Shown here: piece after piece, positions 38,543 through 48,442 of the stretch
How the letters are laid out: each line of letters begins with the position of its first letter
How positions within the stretch are numbered: position 1 is the stretch's first letter
DNA from: Kalmusia sp. IMI 367209
Taxonomy: Eukaryota > Ascomycota > Dothideomycetes > Pleosporales > Didymosphaeriaceae
Length of the DNA: 50,068 bases
Reading direction: 5' to 3'
NCBI GenBank assembly: GCA_027946365.1
Contig: JAPEUQ010000027.1
Location: 1 to 50,068 of the forward strand
The notes under the pieces: generated by a model
The model's database searches: none
What the model was told of the DNA's origin: nothing
Seen by the model: the letters and a program-made list of their open reading frames with translations, nothing else
Position numbers and translations under genes: made by a program

Positions 38543-39441
38543 ACGTGTTTTATAAGTAAGTCGCCAACTTAGCGAGTCGCCAACGTAATTTTATACTAGA
38601 AAATTAAAGATCTAGAGCTTTATATCTCTAAATTTAATTCATAAAAATTTCTAGAATTTTAACTAGTAGTAGCTATATTCATTAGCTTTAGATTTTTAAA
38701 TTCTAAACTTAGTAGCTACTATATTACGTAAGTTATATTAGCTTAAAACTATAAAAGTACTAAAATCTATCTTTTCTTAGATAACTCTACTATAGTAAGA
38801 TATAATAATCTAAAATTTAAACTAGTAGTGGCTATATATATTAATTCTAAACTTTATAGGTTTTAACTTAGTAACTATTATATTACGTAAGCTATATTAG
38901 CTTAAAGCTACTAAGTACTAAAATCTACTTTTCTTAGATAACTCTACTATAGTAAGGTATAATAATCTAAAATTTTATATATAATATAATTCTTATATAA
39001 ACTATAGTATATTAAAGTTATATATAAATTAGTAAGTCTATAGAGAAGTTATTAGAAAATAAGCTAAACTCGCTTAAATTGTTTAATCCTAGTAACTACT
39101 ACTTTTCTTTATACTTAGCTTTTAATAATTATATAAAAAGTATTTTATATATAAAAATATAATATTTAATTTATAAACTTATAGCTCTACTAGTACTATA
39201 GATACTAAAGAAACTAAGAATTTTTAAAAAAGATTTTTAAGCTAGTATAGCTTACGTAATAAATTAGCTACTAAGTTAAAACTTATAGAATCTAGAAAAT
39301 ATATGAATAACTACTACTAGTTAAAATTTTAGAAATTTTTATTAATTAGATTTAGAGATATAGAGCTCTAGACTTTTAATTTTCTAGTATAAAATCGCGT
39401 TGGCGACTCGCTTAAGTTAACAACTTACTTATAAAACACGT
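38543..39441. mobile_element. 899-bp non-autonomous TIR element (TA target site, Tc1/mariner-like)
   Basis: Flanked by TA (38541-38542 and 39442-39443); the other gypsy-2 LTR gives the uninterrupted site. Terminal inverted repeats begin ACGTGTTTTATAAGTAAGT on both ends and continue with interruptions for well over 100 bp, including GCGAGTCGCCAACG. No transposase remnant was seen. The TA duplication fits Tc1/mariner (including the fungal pogo/Fot1 group). An internal ~158-bp direct duplication and an inverted third copy lie within. It retains several CG and GC-rich motifs in its termini. Confidence 0.9.
38661..38975. repeat. Two ~158-bp direct repeats inside the TIR element
   Basis: Units 38661-38818 and 38819-38975 both begin AACTAGTAGTGGC or AACTAGTAGTAGC, share TATTACGTAAG and TTAGCTTAAA, and end with TAATAATCTAAAATTT. 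A related inverted copy of the first half lies near 39240-39325, so the element has a repeated subterminal architecture. Confidence 0.8.
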
Positions 39442-39645
39442 TATACTTTATATAGATGGGTTATATATCTTAACGACTAGAGTATTATAGTTAAGAAGGG
39501 TCTATTACCTTATAACTAGGGGATAAAGGAATCTACTATATAAATATAGTCTAATAGTAATTTATTTACTTTCTACTATATAATATATTATATTATTAAC
39601 TATTATACTAAATCTATATTGTTTACTTAGTAATTTAATAATTAG

Positions 39646-40042
39646 TAAGGCTTTCTAGTAAATTAGTATTATAGTAATAAAGATATAATCTTAAGAAGAT
39701 ATTATAGAGAGTAGAATAGTTACTAGTTTAAGGTTATTAGATATTAGCGTTAGTGACGGTATAGAGATATAAAATATAAAATTATAAGAGTATATATCTT
39801 TAAGACTAAAGGATATCTAGTACTAGTTTATATAATTCTTTATTTTAAGCTTATAGTATATTAATCTAGGCGTAATCTTCTTCTTATTAAGTATAATTTT
39901 TCTCTCTTATAGTATTAAGAGCTTAGAACTAGATAAGTAGTTTACTAAATTAATATTTTATTTAGGATATTTTAGATTTTCTTTTACTTTAATTTTTAAT
40001 CCTTTTTAAAGTTCCCTTTTCTCTAGAAGGACTAGAATTTAA
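39646..40042 (-). mobile_element. gypsy-1b internal sequence resuming after gypsy-2
   Basis: Matches gypsy-1 13548-13941 and continues from 29628 once gypsy-2 and one ATTAG are removed. It leads directly into the right-hand (5') LTR. Confidence 0.85.
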
Positions 40043-40207
40043 TATTATAGGCTAGTCCTAGAAGTATTATATTATAGATATTAATTAAAAGATATAAATT
40101 GTAGCCAAGGTAGAAAAAGAGAAAAAAGGAGAGGTTCTCTACTTAAGTAGATATTCTCTCCTTACTAATCCCTTACTAAGGCTAGGACTACGCCCTAGCC
40201 TATTATA
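40043..40207 (-). repeat. gypsy-1b 5' LTR
   Basis: 165 bp, the fourth copy of this LTR in the window. Followed by TTTAT, the probable target duplication partner of CTTAT at 27454-27458. Confidence 0.9.
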
Positions 40208-40809
40208 TTTATAGAGCTTATATAATTTTATATTAATTTTAATAGTTTTATTACTAAGATCTTTAAAAATTTATATAATAATTTTATTATATAGAAGTTT
40301 TTTTATATTAAATCCTTAAGTCCCTATTAATATATATTAGTAAAGAGATATTATTCTAGTCTATTTAATTAGAGTATTTTTTAAATTTAGTAGTATATTC
40401 TATAGTAGATCTTATTTATTTAAGATTCTAAATAACTCTCTTAGTAATAGATTATTTATTAAAGATTTTAAAAAACTATTTAACCTTAACTTTAAAATTA
40501 TTATAATCTTTAATATTTTCTTCTCCTAGATATTAATATATATAAGGATAAATCTATTTAAGAGTATCATTTTATATAAAGTATAAAGTAAAGATTACTT
40601 TTTTATTATTTTTAAATTTAGACTATTAAAGAAGTATAGATTTAACTAGAGAAATTAATTATTAGTATAAAAATATACTCTATAAAAGAGATTAAATCTT
40701 ATAATTTTATTACTAATAAGATCTATACTATAATCTTAACTAGAGATAAAGATTCTATTTATATTTATATTAAGGGTATTTAAGATATTAAAGCCTATCT
40801 TAGGGTAGC
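40208..40809 (-). mobile_element. D1 5' internal end (leader and gag start) beyond gypsy-1b
   Basis: Positioned between the gypsy-1b insertion and the third family-D LTR, so it should be the 5' untranslated and gag-start part of D1. No second copy exists in the window, and no motif is readable. The last ~20 bases before the LTR match those left of LTR copy 2, which supports the assignment. Confidence 0.55.
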
Positions 40810-41170
40810 TAGTTTTAAGTAATTAGTAGTTAGTTCTTAGATAAGAGTATAATTAGGAAAAAAAAAAAAGTTAAAGAATCTAAAAGATAGATTATTAATT
40901 TATTCTAAGGTTATAATTTAAATTAAATATAAAAGTTAGAAGCTTTTATATTTAAAATTATATATATATATTATTCTAGAGATTTTATAGTTCTATATTA
41001 TCTTATACTATAGGATATATAGGATTCTATAGTATAGTCACGTAATATTAACTAACTATAAGTTATTTTATGGCTTAAATATATAGAATATTATAGAATA
41101 TTATCTAATTATAATAGAGTAAGGATTATTATAAATAGCTAATTTCTATATAAGATTCTAGATTCTAATA
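40810..41170 (-). repeat. Family-D LTR copy 3 (5' LTR of D1)
   Basis: 361 bp matching 20049-20410. It is followed directly by family-D internal sequence (CTTTTTACTTAATT at 41172), which in D1 starts about 660 bp after the LTR. Copy 2 thus lacks that segment and its polypurine tract. Confidence 0.75.
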
Positions 41171-41394
41171 TCTTTTTACTTAATTAATTATTCTTATAGG
41201 AATTATTTATTTTTCTAGTTTTATAGTAATTAAAAGTATTTTTACTTTAAATTTAGTTTCTTCTTCTAGTTAATAATAGAAGGTTATCTAAACTAGTATA
41301 TTATTATTAATAAATTTAAGTAATAATATATAGAATACTAAATATATTTTTATATTTTATAATAGCTCTAGTTTATAGTTTATAGGCGATATTC

Positions 41395-41612
41395 TCTTTA
41401 TTTAAGTTAAATAACTTTTAATTAGAGTATATATTAAGTCTTACTTAGATAATTTTATTAGATTAATCTAATAAGTTTACTAAAACGTAAATCCTTTATA
41501 TTACTCTCTTTATATATCTTCTTAAGTTATAAAGTAGGAGAGGAACCACTACTATTATATTATTTACTATCCTTTTGGCTATTACACCTTCCACTATAAA
41601 TCTGGTATAATG
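41395..41612 (+). mobile_element. Family-A element A6, 218-bp truncated copy with perfect 12-bp duplication
   Basis: Contains only the last 218 bp of the family (CTCTTTATTTAAG to CTGGTATAATG), flanked by identical ATAGGCGATATT at 41383-41394 and 41613-41624. Truncation at one end with an intact opposite end and a perfect duplication is the pattern of target-primed (LINE-like) insertion. It retains several CA/TG dinucleotides (ACACCTTCCAC) and is less mutated than other copies. Confidence 0.85.
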
Positions 41613-42632
41613 ATAGGCGATATTTATTCTAATATAAAAAATAATTTAACTTTAATATAATCTAGTTTCTTATACTTTTATTTTTATATTTTTAAATTTT
41701 TATAAATAAATATACTTTATCCCCTTCTTTAGCTAAAATTTCTTTTTTATTTTTAGTTAATATATAAGATACTTTATTACTATTTTATAAGAAGGTTTTA
41801 TTATAGTTTATATATATTTATTTTATATTTTCTATATTTTATATTACTTTTTCTATCTTTACTTATGTTGGTATCATTTAATTAAAAGATATAGATATAT
41901 TTTATACTTTATATAGTATAGTACTATATCTATTATTATTAATATATTATTATTATATACTAGTTATACTATTAATAGTAGAAATTTAGTTATTTTTAGT
42001 TTTATTATAGTATATTCTAAGATATATTTTTATTATTTAGTTTATTCTTTCTATTTATCCGTTTATTTATAAATAGTATATTATAAATAGTTTTCTTTTA
42101 TTTCTATAAGGACTATTAAGGTTATTTAGTAGTTAAATATAAATAGTTTATTTTTATTATTAATTATTATCTTTAGTATTCTATAGTATCTAATATATTA
42201 ATCTAGAAATAAAAATTCTAGTTCTTTAGTAGTTATTTTAGTTATATATAAAAGAAGTTTAATATATTTTATAAATCCATCTATTATAACTAGTATAATA
42301 TTATATTTTAGTCCTATTATAAAATCTTTTAATAAGGGTAATCCTATTATAAAGTCTATAGAAATATCTTTTAAAATACTATAGATATTTTTATTATTAT
42401 ATTTTCTATACTTTAGATATATTATATACTTATTCTTCTAGTAATCTATATATTTTTAAATATATTTAATTACTACTTCTTTTATCCCTTTAAATATATA
42501 ATTTTATTATATTAATTCTATAATTCTTTAGATGTCTAGATATTTATATACTAAATTATTATAGTATTATTATATAAATTCTATTTATAAGTGCTTAGAT
42601 ACGTTCTATATAATTAATAATAGTAGATTAAA

Positions 42633-42640
42633 TTCTATTA
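42633..42640. repeat. hAT-2 left target-site duplication
   Basis: TTCTATTA, identical to 48621-48628. Removing hAT-2 and one copy restores a sequence aligning without gaps to D1 near 24320-24345. Confidence 0.95.
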
Positions 42641-42800
42641 TAGACTGGTAAATGGGTATAGATTAGGTTAAGGTTAGGTTAGATTATATAAGACCCTAAC
42701 CTAATCTATACCTAAACCCATTAATTTAGCGCTAGTAATAGGTATAGGTTAGGGTTAGATTACTAAAATTAGGGTTAGGTTAGGGTTAAGGGATATGGTT
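42641..42800. repeat. hAT-2 left end: TIR and TTAGGG-like subterminal motifs
   Basis: Contains repeated GGTTAGGTTAG, GGTATAGGTTAGGGTTAG and AGGGTTAGGTTAGGGTTAAGG-type motifs, with one inverted block (CCCTAACCTAATC). They mirror the units at the right end in inverted orientation. In hAT elements, subterminal repeats bind the transposase; that role here is inferred. Confidence 0.75.
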
Positions 42801-43085
42801 ATGTCTAGGGTCTAAGTAATTATAATTAATTAATATATTTCTATTTATATCTTAGTCGTTTTTTAATTATGATTATTATTAAGGTGGATACTAGGGTAGC
42901 TAGGTAATATTAACTATTATACATTTATTATAGTTAATTATAATAGTATAACTAGATTTATTACTACTAGAGCTTTATGACCTATAACTACTACCTTTAA
43001 TAGGTTTCTCCTTAATTTAATAGAATATATAGGATATAGTATCTTTAGTAGTAATACTTTACTAAATAAGAATCTTTAACCTAAA

Positions 43086-43556
43086 TTATAACCCTCTTTA
43101 TATAGATTACATTTATTTAGTAGTCTAGAAAAATAAGTATTTACTTAATAGTTAATATACTAATTAGAGGTATATACCTTTAAGATATCCAACCATGAAC
43201 GCCTTAGTAGCTTCTTAAAGAGTACTTAGTATAGAAGCCTAGATATATAAGTCTAGCTTATAGGCATAGACTAGCTCGTAAATAAGATATAAGAATAAAA
43301 GCTTATAAATAAATAGCTTTATAGTTTTTTAATATTATCTAATCTTTCTAAGCGCTACTACTATATTCTATTAGCTTAAGAATATAATTAGAAACTATAA
43401 TAACTTACTACTTAGCTTAAAGTATTACTTTTTTTTTATATTATTAGTAATCTTCTCACGTATAGCCTTACTAGTTAGATCTTTCTTAGGAGCTTTTCCG
43501 CTAGTTACTAGCTTATAGTAAGGCTTTTTAGTAGTAACTTATTTAGATTTAGTTAT
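43086..43556 (-). pseudogene. Histone H3-like gene of hAT-2 (RIP-inactivated)
   Basis: Exon 1 43409-43556, intron 43361-43408, exon 2 43086-43360; 423 coding bases give 140 codons plus stop, against about 136 for H3. The start is ATA (ATG in hAT-1). N-tail: SGKAPKKDLTSKA (H3 GGKAPRKQLASKA), then IKK (VKK). The intron joins to VALRKIR.Y.K (H3 VALREIRRYQK), then KLFIYK (ELLIRK), YKLDLYI.A (DFKSDLRFQS), EATKAFMVGYLK (EASEAYLVGLFE) and a K.M.SI.RG end (KDIQLARRIRG). No frameshift; about a dozen TAA/TAG stops all de-RIP to Gln. Family role: nucleosome core with H4. Borne by a transposon and transcribed away from ORF-X. Confidence 0.92.
43361..43408 (-). other. 48-nt intron of the hAT-2 H3-like gene
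   Basis: Minus strand: GTAAGT donor, TTCTAAT branch-like site, AATATAG acceptor. Exon 1 leaves one base and exon 2 supplies two, so the split codon precedes VALR with the exact H3 spacing from the KK of the tail. hAT-1 has the same 48-nt intron at 15762-15809. Confidence 0.85.
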
Positions 43557-44066
43557 TATAGGTAGAGTTCGTAGAGTAGTGATAAAAGTTAGAGTAGTTA
43601 AAAGTAAAAGTAAAAAGTAAAAGTAGAAAATAGAAGTTTAGTCGCTAAAGTAATAGTTATATAGTAGTAAATATAAAAGTAAAAAAGTAAAAATAAAAGG
43701 GAGAAAGTAAAGATAAGAGGGAAATATAAAAGTTAAATAAGCTAATTTATAAACTCTATTAATATATATTATAATAACTCTATGATAAATTTCTATAATA
43801 ATTTATATAAAGAAAGAGCTTAAGATACGCTTTTAATTAATACTCTTACTATAGTAATATGACTTTTTTTTAGTCGTTATATATATATATATAATATATA
43901 ATTATTATTATTTATTATTATTATACCGTGTTAGTATTATATATAGGCTACTAAATCTCGCTTAATTATATCTATAGTTAGTCCCTATTAACTTTCTTTT
44001 ATCTATCTTCTACTATTATACTTTTATAGGATTATTTTATAAATTATTATATATCTTTATTATAGT
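43557..44066. promoter_or_regulatory. Divergent spacer between H3-like gene and ORF-X
   Basis: About 510 bp shared by both hAT copies. Next to the H3-like start it is C/T-rich on the H3 coding strand (43575-43740), then carries a TA microsatellite at about 43880-43902. Presumably holds promoters for both genes; no specific box identified. Confidence 0.4.
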
Positions 44067-45420
44067 TTCTACGTAATAAAGTCTCTACCTATTAAGTAAG
44101 AGTCTATTAAAGAGACTAATTATCTAGATTATTCTAAGGGTTTACTACCTAGTATTAAGCGTAAGATACCAGCTGGATATAACTATAATAAATGGGATAA
44201 GCTTATAGAGATATTTATTCTAGTTTATTATTATAGTATAAACTAATTTATATAGGGTTTTACTTCTAAAGAGTAAGAAATTAATTACATCCTCTTACTA
44301 CGTAGATATTATTAATGGTTCTTGAAAAGGTTATCCTATAAATTTATTAGTACTATTTAAGGATATATTTAGTAATAGTATTTATACTATTTAGTAAAGA
44401 GATTAAGCTACTTTATATAATAGAGAGATTAAGATTATTAAGAATACTAATACTACTGATCATTCTACTAAAAGTATACTTAAGAAGAGACTTAAAAATA
44501 AGATATATACACTTCTCTATTTAAGGATATAAAGAAAACTATCTTAAGATAGAGTAGAAGAAGCGTTTAGATTAACGCTTTTAAAATTAGAAGAATAGTA
44601 AGTTATAATAGTAATTTATTATATATTTATATTTATAAGATATAGGTAAATGGCTAGTAGCTTAGCTACAACGAGTCTACTAGAAATAGAAGAAGCTTAA
44701 TTATAAAGTTTCCCTTAGGTAGTACTATAAATCCCTAGAAAAGTTAGCCTAGGCTAGTAAAAGCTCTCCTAATAGATAACTCTAAGGCTATAAAGAGTTA
44801 TAACTCTATAGATCTAGCAGTGCCCTTAAGAAAATTATATAAAATATTTATAAAGATGGTTTAGTAAAGCTTAAAAGTAATATATTTAAAAATAAAAAGG
44901 CTAAAGCTAATTAGTAATAATTTATAGATAGCCTTACTAAAGAAGAGTTAGCTATAATAATAAATAAGGACTAGTAGTAAGTTTATTATATTCTTTTATT
45001 ACGCTTATATACTAATTATACTAGATGTTGTGAGCCTATATCTATCCTTAAGTATATATCTAGAGGAGAAGATATTACGCTTAAAAGTAATTTACCATAT
45101 ATTCTTAGTAATAAGAGTAATAAGTATAAAGAAGAAGTTAACTATAACTCTAAGATTAATACTACGTATAATAAGGGGATGATAAATATAAAATCTCTAC
45201 TAATAAAGATAAGAATAAGGATAATAATAATAGTAAGGAGGAGTTTAAGGATTTTATAGATTTTAAGGGGTTTTCTAATAAAGATGATTGAGTATTAGAG
45301 TCTACTATAGAATAAATACTTAAATATTAGAAGATAGATTTTAGTTAAGTTTTAGCACTTTACTTAACTGCAATTAGCTAGTAATAGTTAATATAGTTAA
45401 TAATTATAGATTATTTATCT
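44067..45420 (+). pseudogene. ORF-X of hAT-2: unrecognised protein
   Basis: I do not recognise this gene. A readable segment from 44067 includes KRKIPAGYNYNKWDKLIEIF and later LRRYYxWFLKRLSYKF. A second readable run from about 44650 includes KDGLVKLKSN, SLTKEELAIII and RGEDITLKSN. A third near 45217 has acidic KEEFKDFIDF before a likely stop. These runs are in different frames. A GTAAGT...TAG segment of 48 nt at 44598-44645 may be an intron; the other shift could be an intron or indel. hAT-1 conserves the whole stretch. Basic N-terminal half and acidic C-terminus are visible; function unknown. Confidence 0.5.
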
Positions 45421-45799
45421 AAAATATAAATATATCATTTATAATTTTAATACTTACTTATTATGGAATATACTTAGAATATAAATAAATGTACTAGAAT
45501 ATTATAAGTCCTATACCCTATCTTATAGTTATAAATAAAAATATACGTATTAAACCCTTTTAGGCTATTAATATATCTTATAACTCCTTTAGTTTTATTA
45601 TATCTTTTTATTATACTACTATCCTTATCTATTCTATTTATGGTATCTATTCTTTAATCCCTATAGTTTCCATCTATTCTTAATTAATTCTAATTAAGCG
45701 CCCCTAAATTATTAGGGGAACTTAGAATACCCTAATATTAATTAAATATCCATCTATAAATAATAAATATAATAAGGAATAAAGTGAAATTTATTCTAT

Positions 45800-48180
45800 A
45801 TAAAATAAATAGTAAAGTAAAACTATATAGGCTATAGATTCTTTAACTTATAACCTATAGTAGAATTCAACCTCTTATTTTGGCCAAATCTAGACCTAAT
45901 TTAGAGAGGTTATATAGTATATAGATGGTTATCTATATATATTCTATCTTAATTACGGATTTACACTTTAATATTTAATAGTTAAAATAATTAAAACTAA
46001 GTATCTTACGAATTACCTTAATACTTAATCTTATAAGGAGACTTTAACTCTTATATATATTTAGTTACCTATATCTACGGCCTAGCCTCTATATTATTAA
46101 AATATTATAATACTAGTCCCATTATATTCTCCTATAACCTATGAGAATAAACTTATATAAGTAATAATAGATAATAACTAGTCTTTCTAAATAGTAGAGA
46201 GGCCATCCTTTTAATACTTTCTTTAATACCTTAGGCTTAATACTATGATAACGAGCCGTTATAAATTATAGTTAATATTTTAGAATTAAGTTAAAATAGT
46301 TAAAGCTTCTCTACTTTATAATCTTTATAAAACTATAAAGATTTTAATTATCTTAGATACTTAGTTTATAAGAAATCATCTTAGCTTTCTTATAGTAAAG
46401 GGGTACTATATTAATAATAACTAGGAATTTTATAAGAAGCTATTTAATTTTATCCTAATTCGTGAAAGTTATATAGGTACTTCTATAGTATTAGAAGTAC
46501 TATAGGTTCTATCTAATATAAATACTAAGCAGCAACTTCTAGCTATTATATATAATAATACTAGTAATAATAGAATACTGGCTTATACTATCTAAACTTA
46601 ACTATAAGAAGAAGGTATTAATTAGAATTCTACTAAGAATATAGTTCTATGCCTCACTTATATTATTAATTTGGTTGTCCAGGATATCATTTAGTATCTT
46701 AAGCTAGTAGCTCCTAGTAAACTAGAGATTAAAGAGAATCTATAATAGCGTTATATAAATAAGATTTAATTAAAAATTTTAATACTAAATTCTCTTTAGA
46801 AGATAAGCTAGCTTTTATTATAGATATTTATTATAGACTAAGTTATGGCTAGCTCTAGATAATATATAAAGTAATTAATTAATCTCTATAATATTTTAAA
46901 TGTTTTATTACTATTTAGTAATTCCTACTACTAAAAGAACGTCTCTCTATTATATAAGATATAAGAACTCGTTAGAATTCAACGTTTAATATATATAACT
47001 ATATAGTTAAGTTCTAGTTATATATTAATAAATGGCTTAAATAAGAAATTAACTTAAAAATAACTCTTATATTACTAGGGCTACTAGTAATAATAATAAT
47101 ATAGAGATAGATTTTATAACCTTAAATGACTTTAACTATCTTATACTAAGTAGTACTACCTTAAGCTTATTATAACTATACTAAAGAGATTTAAAGATAT
47201 AACTAACTCTTTAAACTAGAACTAAAAACTATAGATCTAATATATCTAGCTTATATATAATTAACTCTTTAATTTTTAGATAAGATAACGGATTAAGCTT
47301 AGTAAAGATTTAAAAATAGAGATAATATAGAGTGACTAATAGTAGTAAGAGCTATAACTAAAAAGGATAAGCTAAACTAAGTAAGTACTATTTAAAAATA
47401 GATATAGAGTAGGGCTTTTTATTTAACTATTGTAACTATTCTCGATCTAATATAAAAGCATAGTATATAAAATATTATTATTATAGCTATTTATTATAGT
47501 AATCACTAATACTATCTATAGGATAATACTTAGGAAGCTTAGGATAAATATAATTATTATTAGTAATTTCTTTAATACCTTAATCACTATAATAATAAAG
47601 AAACTAGAGATTTTACTCTAGTTTTAACTACCTATTCTAGATAATTATTAGGTATAGAGTGGTTCTGAAAGCCCCTATCCTTAAACTAATTATAGTTAAG
47701 TAGTATTTTAGTATCTAGTCAAAACTAGGGTACTAGCTTATAATATATAGAAGAAGAGTAAAGGGTAGTATATTAAAAAAGAAGTTTATCTAAGTATATT
47801 TTATATTATTATAGGTGAATCTTTTGATATTTTACAGTAGTGGAAAGTAAATAAGAATATTTATTCTTATCTTAATTAAATTATAAAAGATATTCTATCT
47901 ATTTAGATTACTATAGTAAGTATTAAGCGTATTTTTAATATTATAAAGATATAATTAGAGATTAGAGATACTATCTTTTAGTCTAAAAATTTAGTAGATT
48001 ATGTTTTTAAGCATATAATTTTTAAGAGAAGGAGCAATATATTATTATAGAGGATAGTCTAGTATCTTATAATAGAATAAATAATCTTTTAAGCTTCTAA
48101 CCTATTTAGATTATATAGATAGTATAGAGGAGGAAGAGATTATAGAGAAGAAAGAGATTATAGATAAAAAGAGATTATAA
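45800..48180 (+). pseudogene. hAT-2 transposase
   Basis: Catalyses cut-and-paste movement. At 46400-46580 a segment reads FYKKLF, then TSIVLEVL, then YNNTSNN, matching the hAT RNase-H-like core ending in DNASNN (the Asp is lost by G-to-A). At about 46645-46695 CLTYIINLVV matches the conserved CxxHxINLVV block. At 47817-47945 ESFDIL..WKVNK..Y..L..I.KDIL..I..T.VSI.R.FN matches the hAT C-terminal dimerisation domain. An acidic Glu-rich tail lies at about 48130-48180. The start is uncertain, and I did not find a BED zinc finger. Several stops of RIP type; inactive. Confidence 0.88.
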
Positions 48181-48442
48181 GTAGAAAGATATTATATATA
48201 TTCCTAGTATAAATAGGAGTAAATACTCTAATTATATAAACGTTAAAGGATTTAACCTCCTTTATATTACTATATTTAATAGCTATTATAAATAAATAAT
48301 TTATATCTTTAACTTCCCTTAGTAGAGTGTTCTATAAAGTTATAGATGTTTCCCTAAATATACTTTCTAGTAATAGAATTATATAAAAATATTAATATAA
48401 ATTACCGTTATATAAATCTAACCTAGATAGAAATTTTTAACT

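Larger units (their letters stand above)
29629..39640 (+). mobile_element. gypsy-2: complete chromodomain Ty3/gypsy LTR retrotransposon with extra 3' ORF
   Basis: LTRs 29629-29931 (303 bp) and 38437-39640 (303 bp plus the 901-bp insertion of the TIR element and its TA). A perfect 5-bp target duplication ATTAG lies at 29624-29628 and 39641-39645, and gypsy-1 (near 13545) supplies the empty site. Order on the + strand: gag zinc knuckle (32349), protease (32637), RT YLDN (33655), integrase (34870-35400), chromodomain (35950-36090), ORF3 (36343-38409), polypurine tract, LTR. Without A4 and the TIR element it is about 7.9 kb. RIP-degraded but largely free of frameshifts. Confidence 0.92.
38437..39640 (+). 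repeat. gypsy-2 3' LTR, interrupted by a TIR element
   Basis: After removing 38543-39441 and one TA copy, 303 bp remain, the exact length of the 5' LTR. Matches 29629-29931 along both parts. Confidence 0.92.
27459..40207 (-). mobile_element. gypsy-1b: internally deleted gypsy-1 relative, split by gypsy-2
   Basis: LTRs at 27459-27621 and 40043-40207 match those of gypsy-1. Own sequence is 27459-29628 plus 39646-40042 and the right LTR. Compared with gypsy-1 it lacks about 4.9 kb (gypsy-1 positions about 8352-13210), removing most of pol; the junction is near 29295. It lies in D1, with CTTAT/TTTAT flanks as probable target duplication. Its own 5' region was later invaded by gypsy-2 with an exact ATTAG duplication. 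It could not encode pol and would have needed a helper element. Confidence 0.85.
41171..42640 (-). mobile_element. Family-D copy 2 (D2), first part
   Basis: Homologous to D1 at 21080-21297 and 22614-23290/24120-24335. It lacks A3 and A5, giving the empty-site view for A5. It is interrupted by A6 (41395-41612) and by hAT-2 (42641-48620), resuming at 48629. Confidence 0.75.

Noticed and set aside
38661..39325. CRISPR-like repeat array in the TIR element
   Set aside because: Only two long direct repeats and one inverted copy, with no regular short repeat-spacer pattern; this is internal duplication of a transposon.
42660..42800. Interstitial telomere or chromosome end (TTAGGG-like repeats)
   Set aside because: Motifs are interspersed and partly inverted, bounded by hAT TIRs and a target duplication, and recur at the other element end; they are transposon subterminal repeats.
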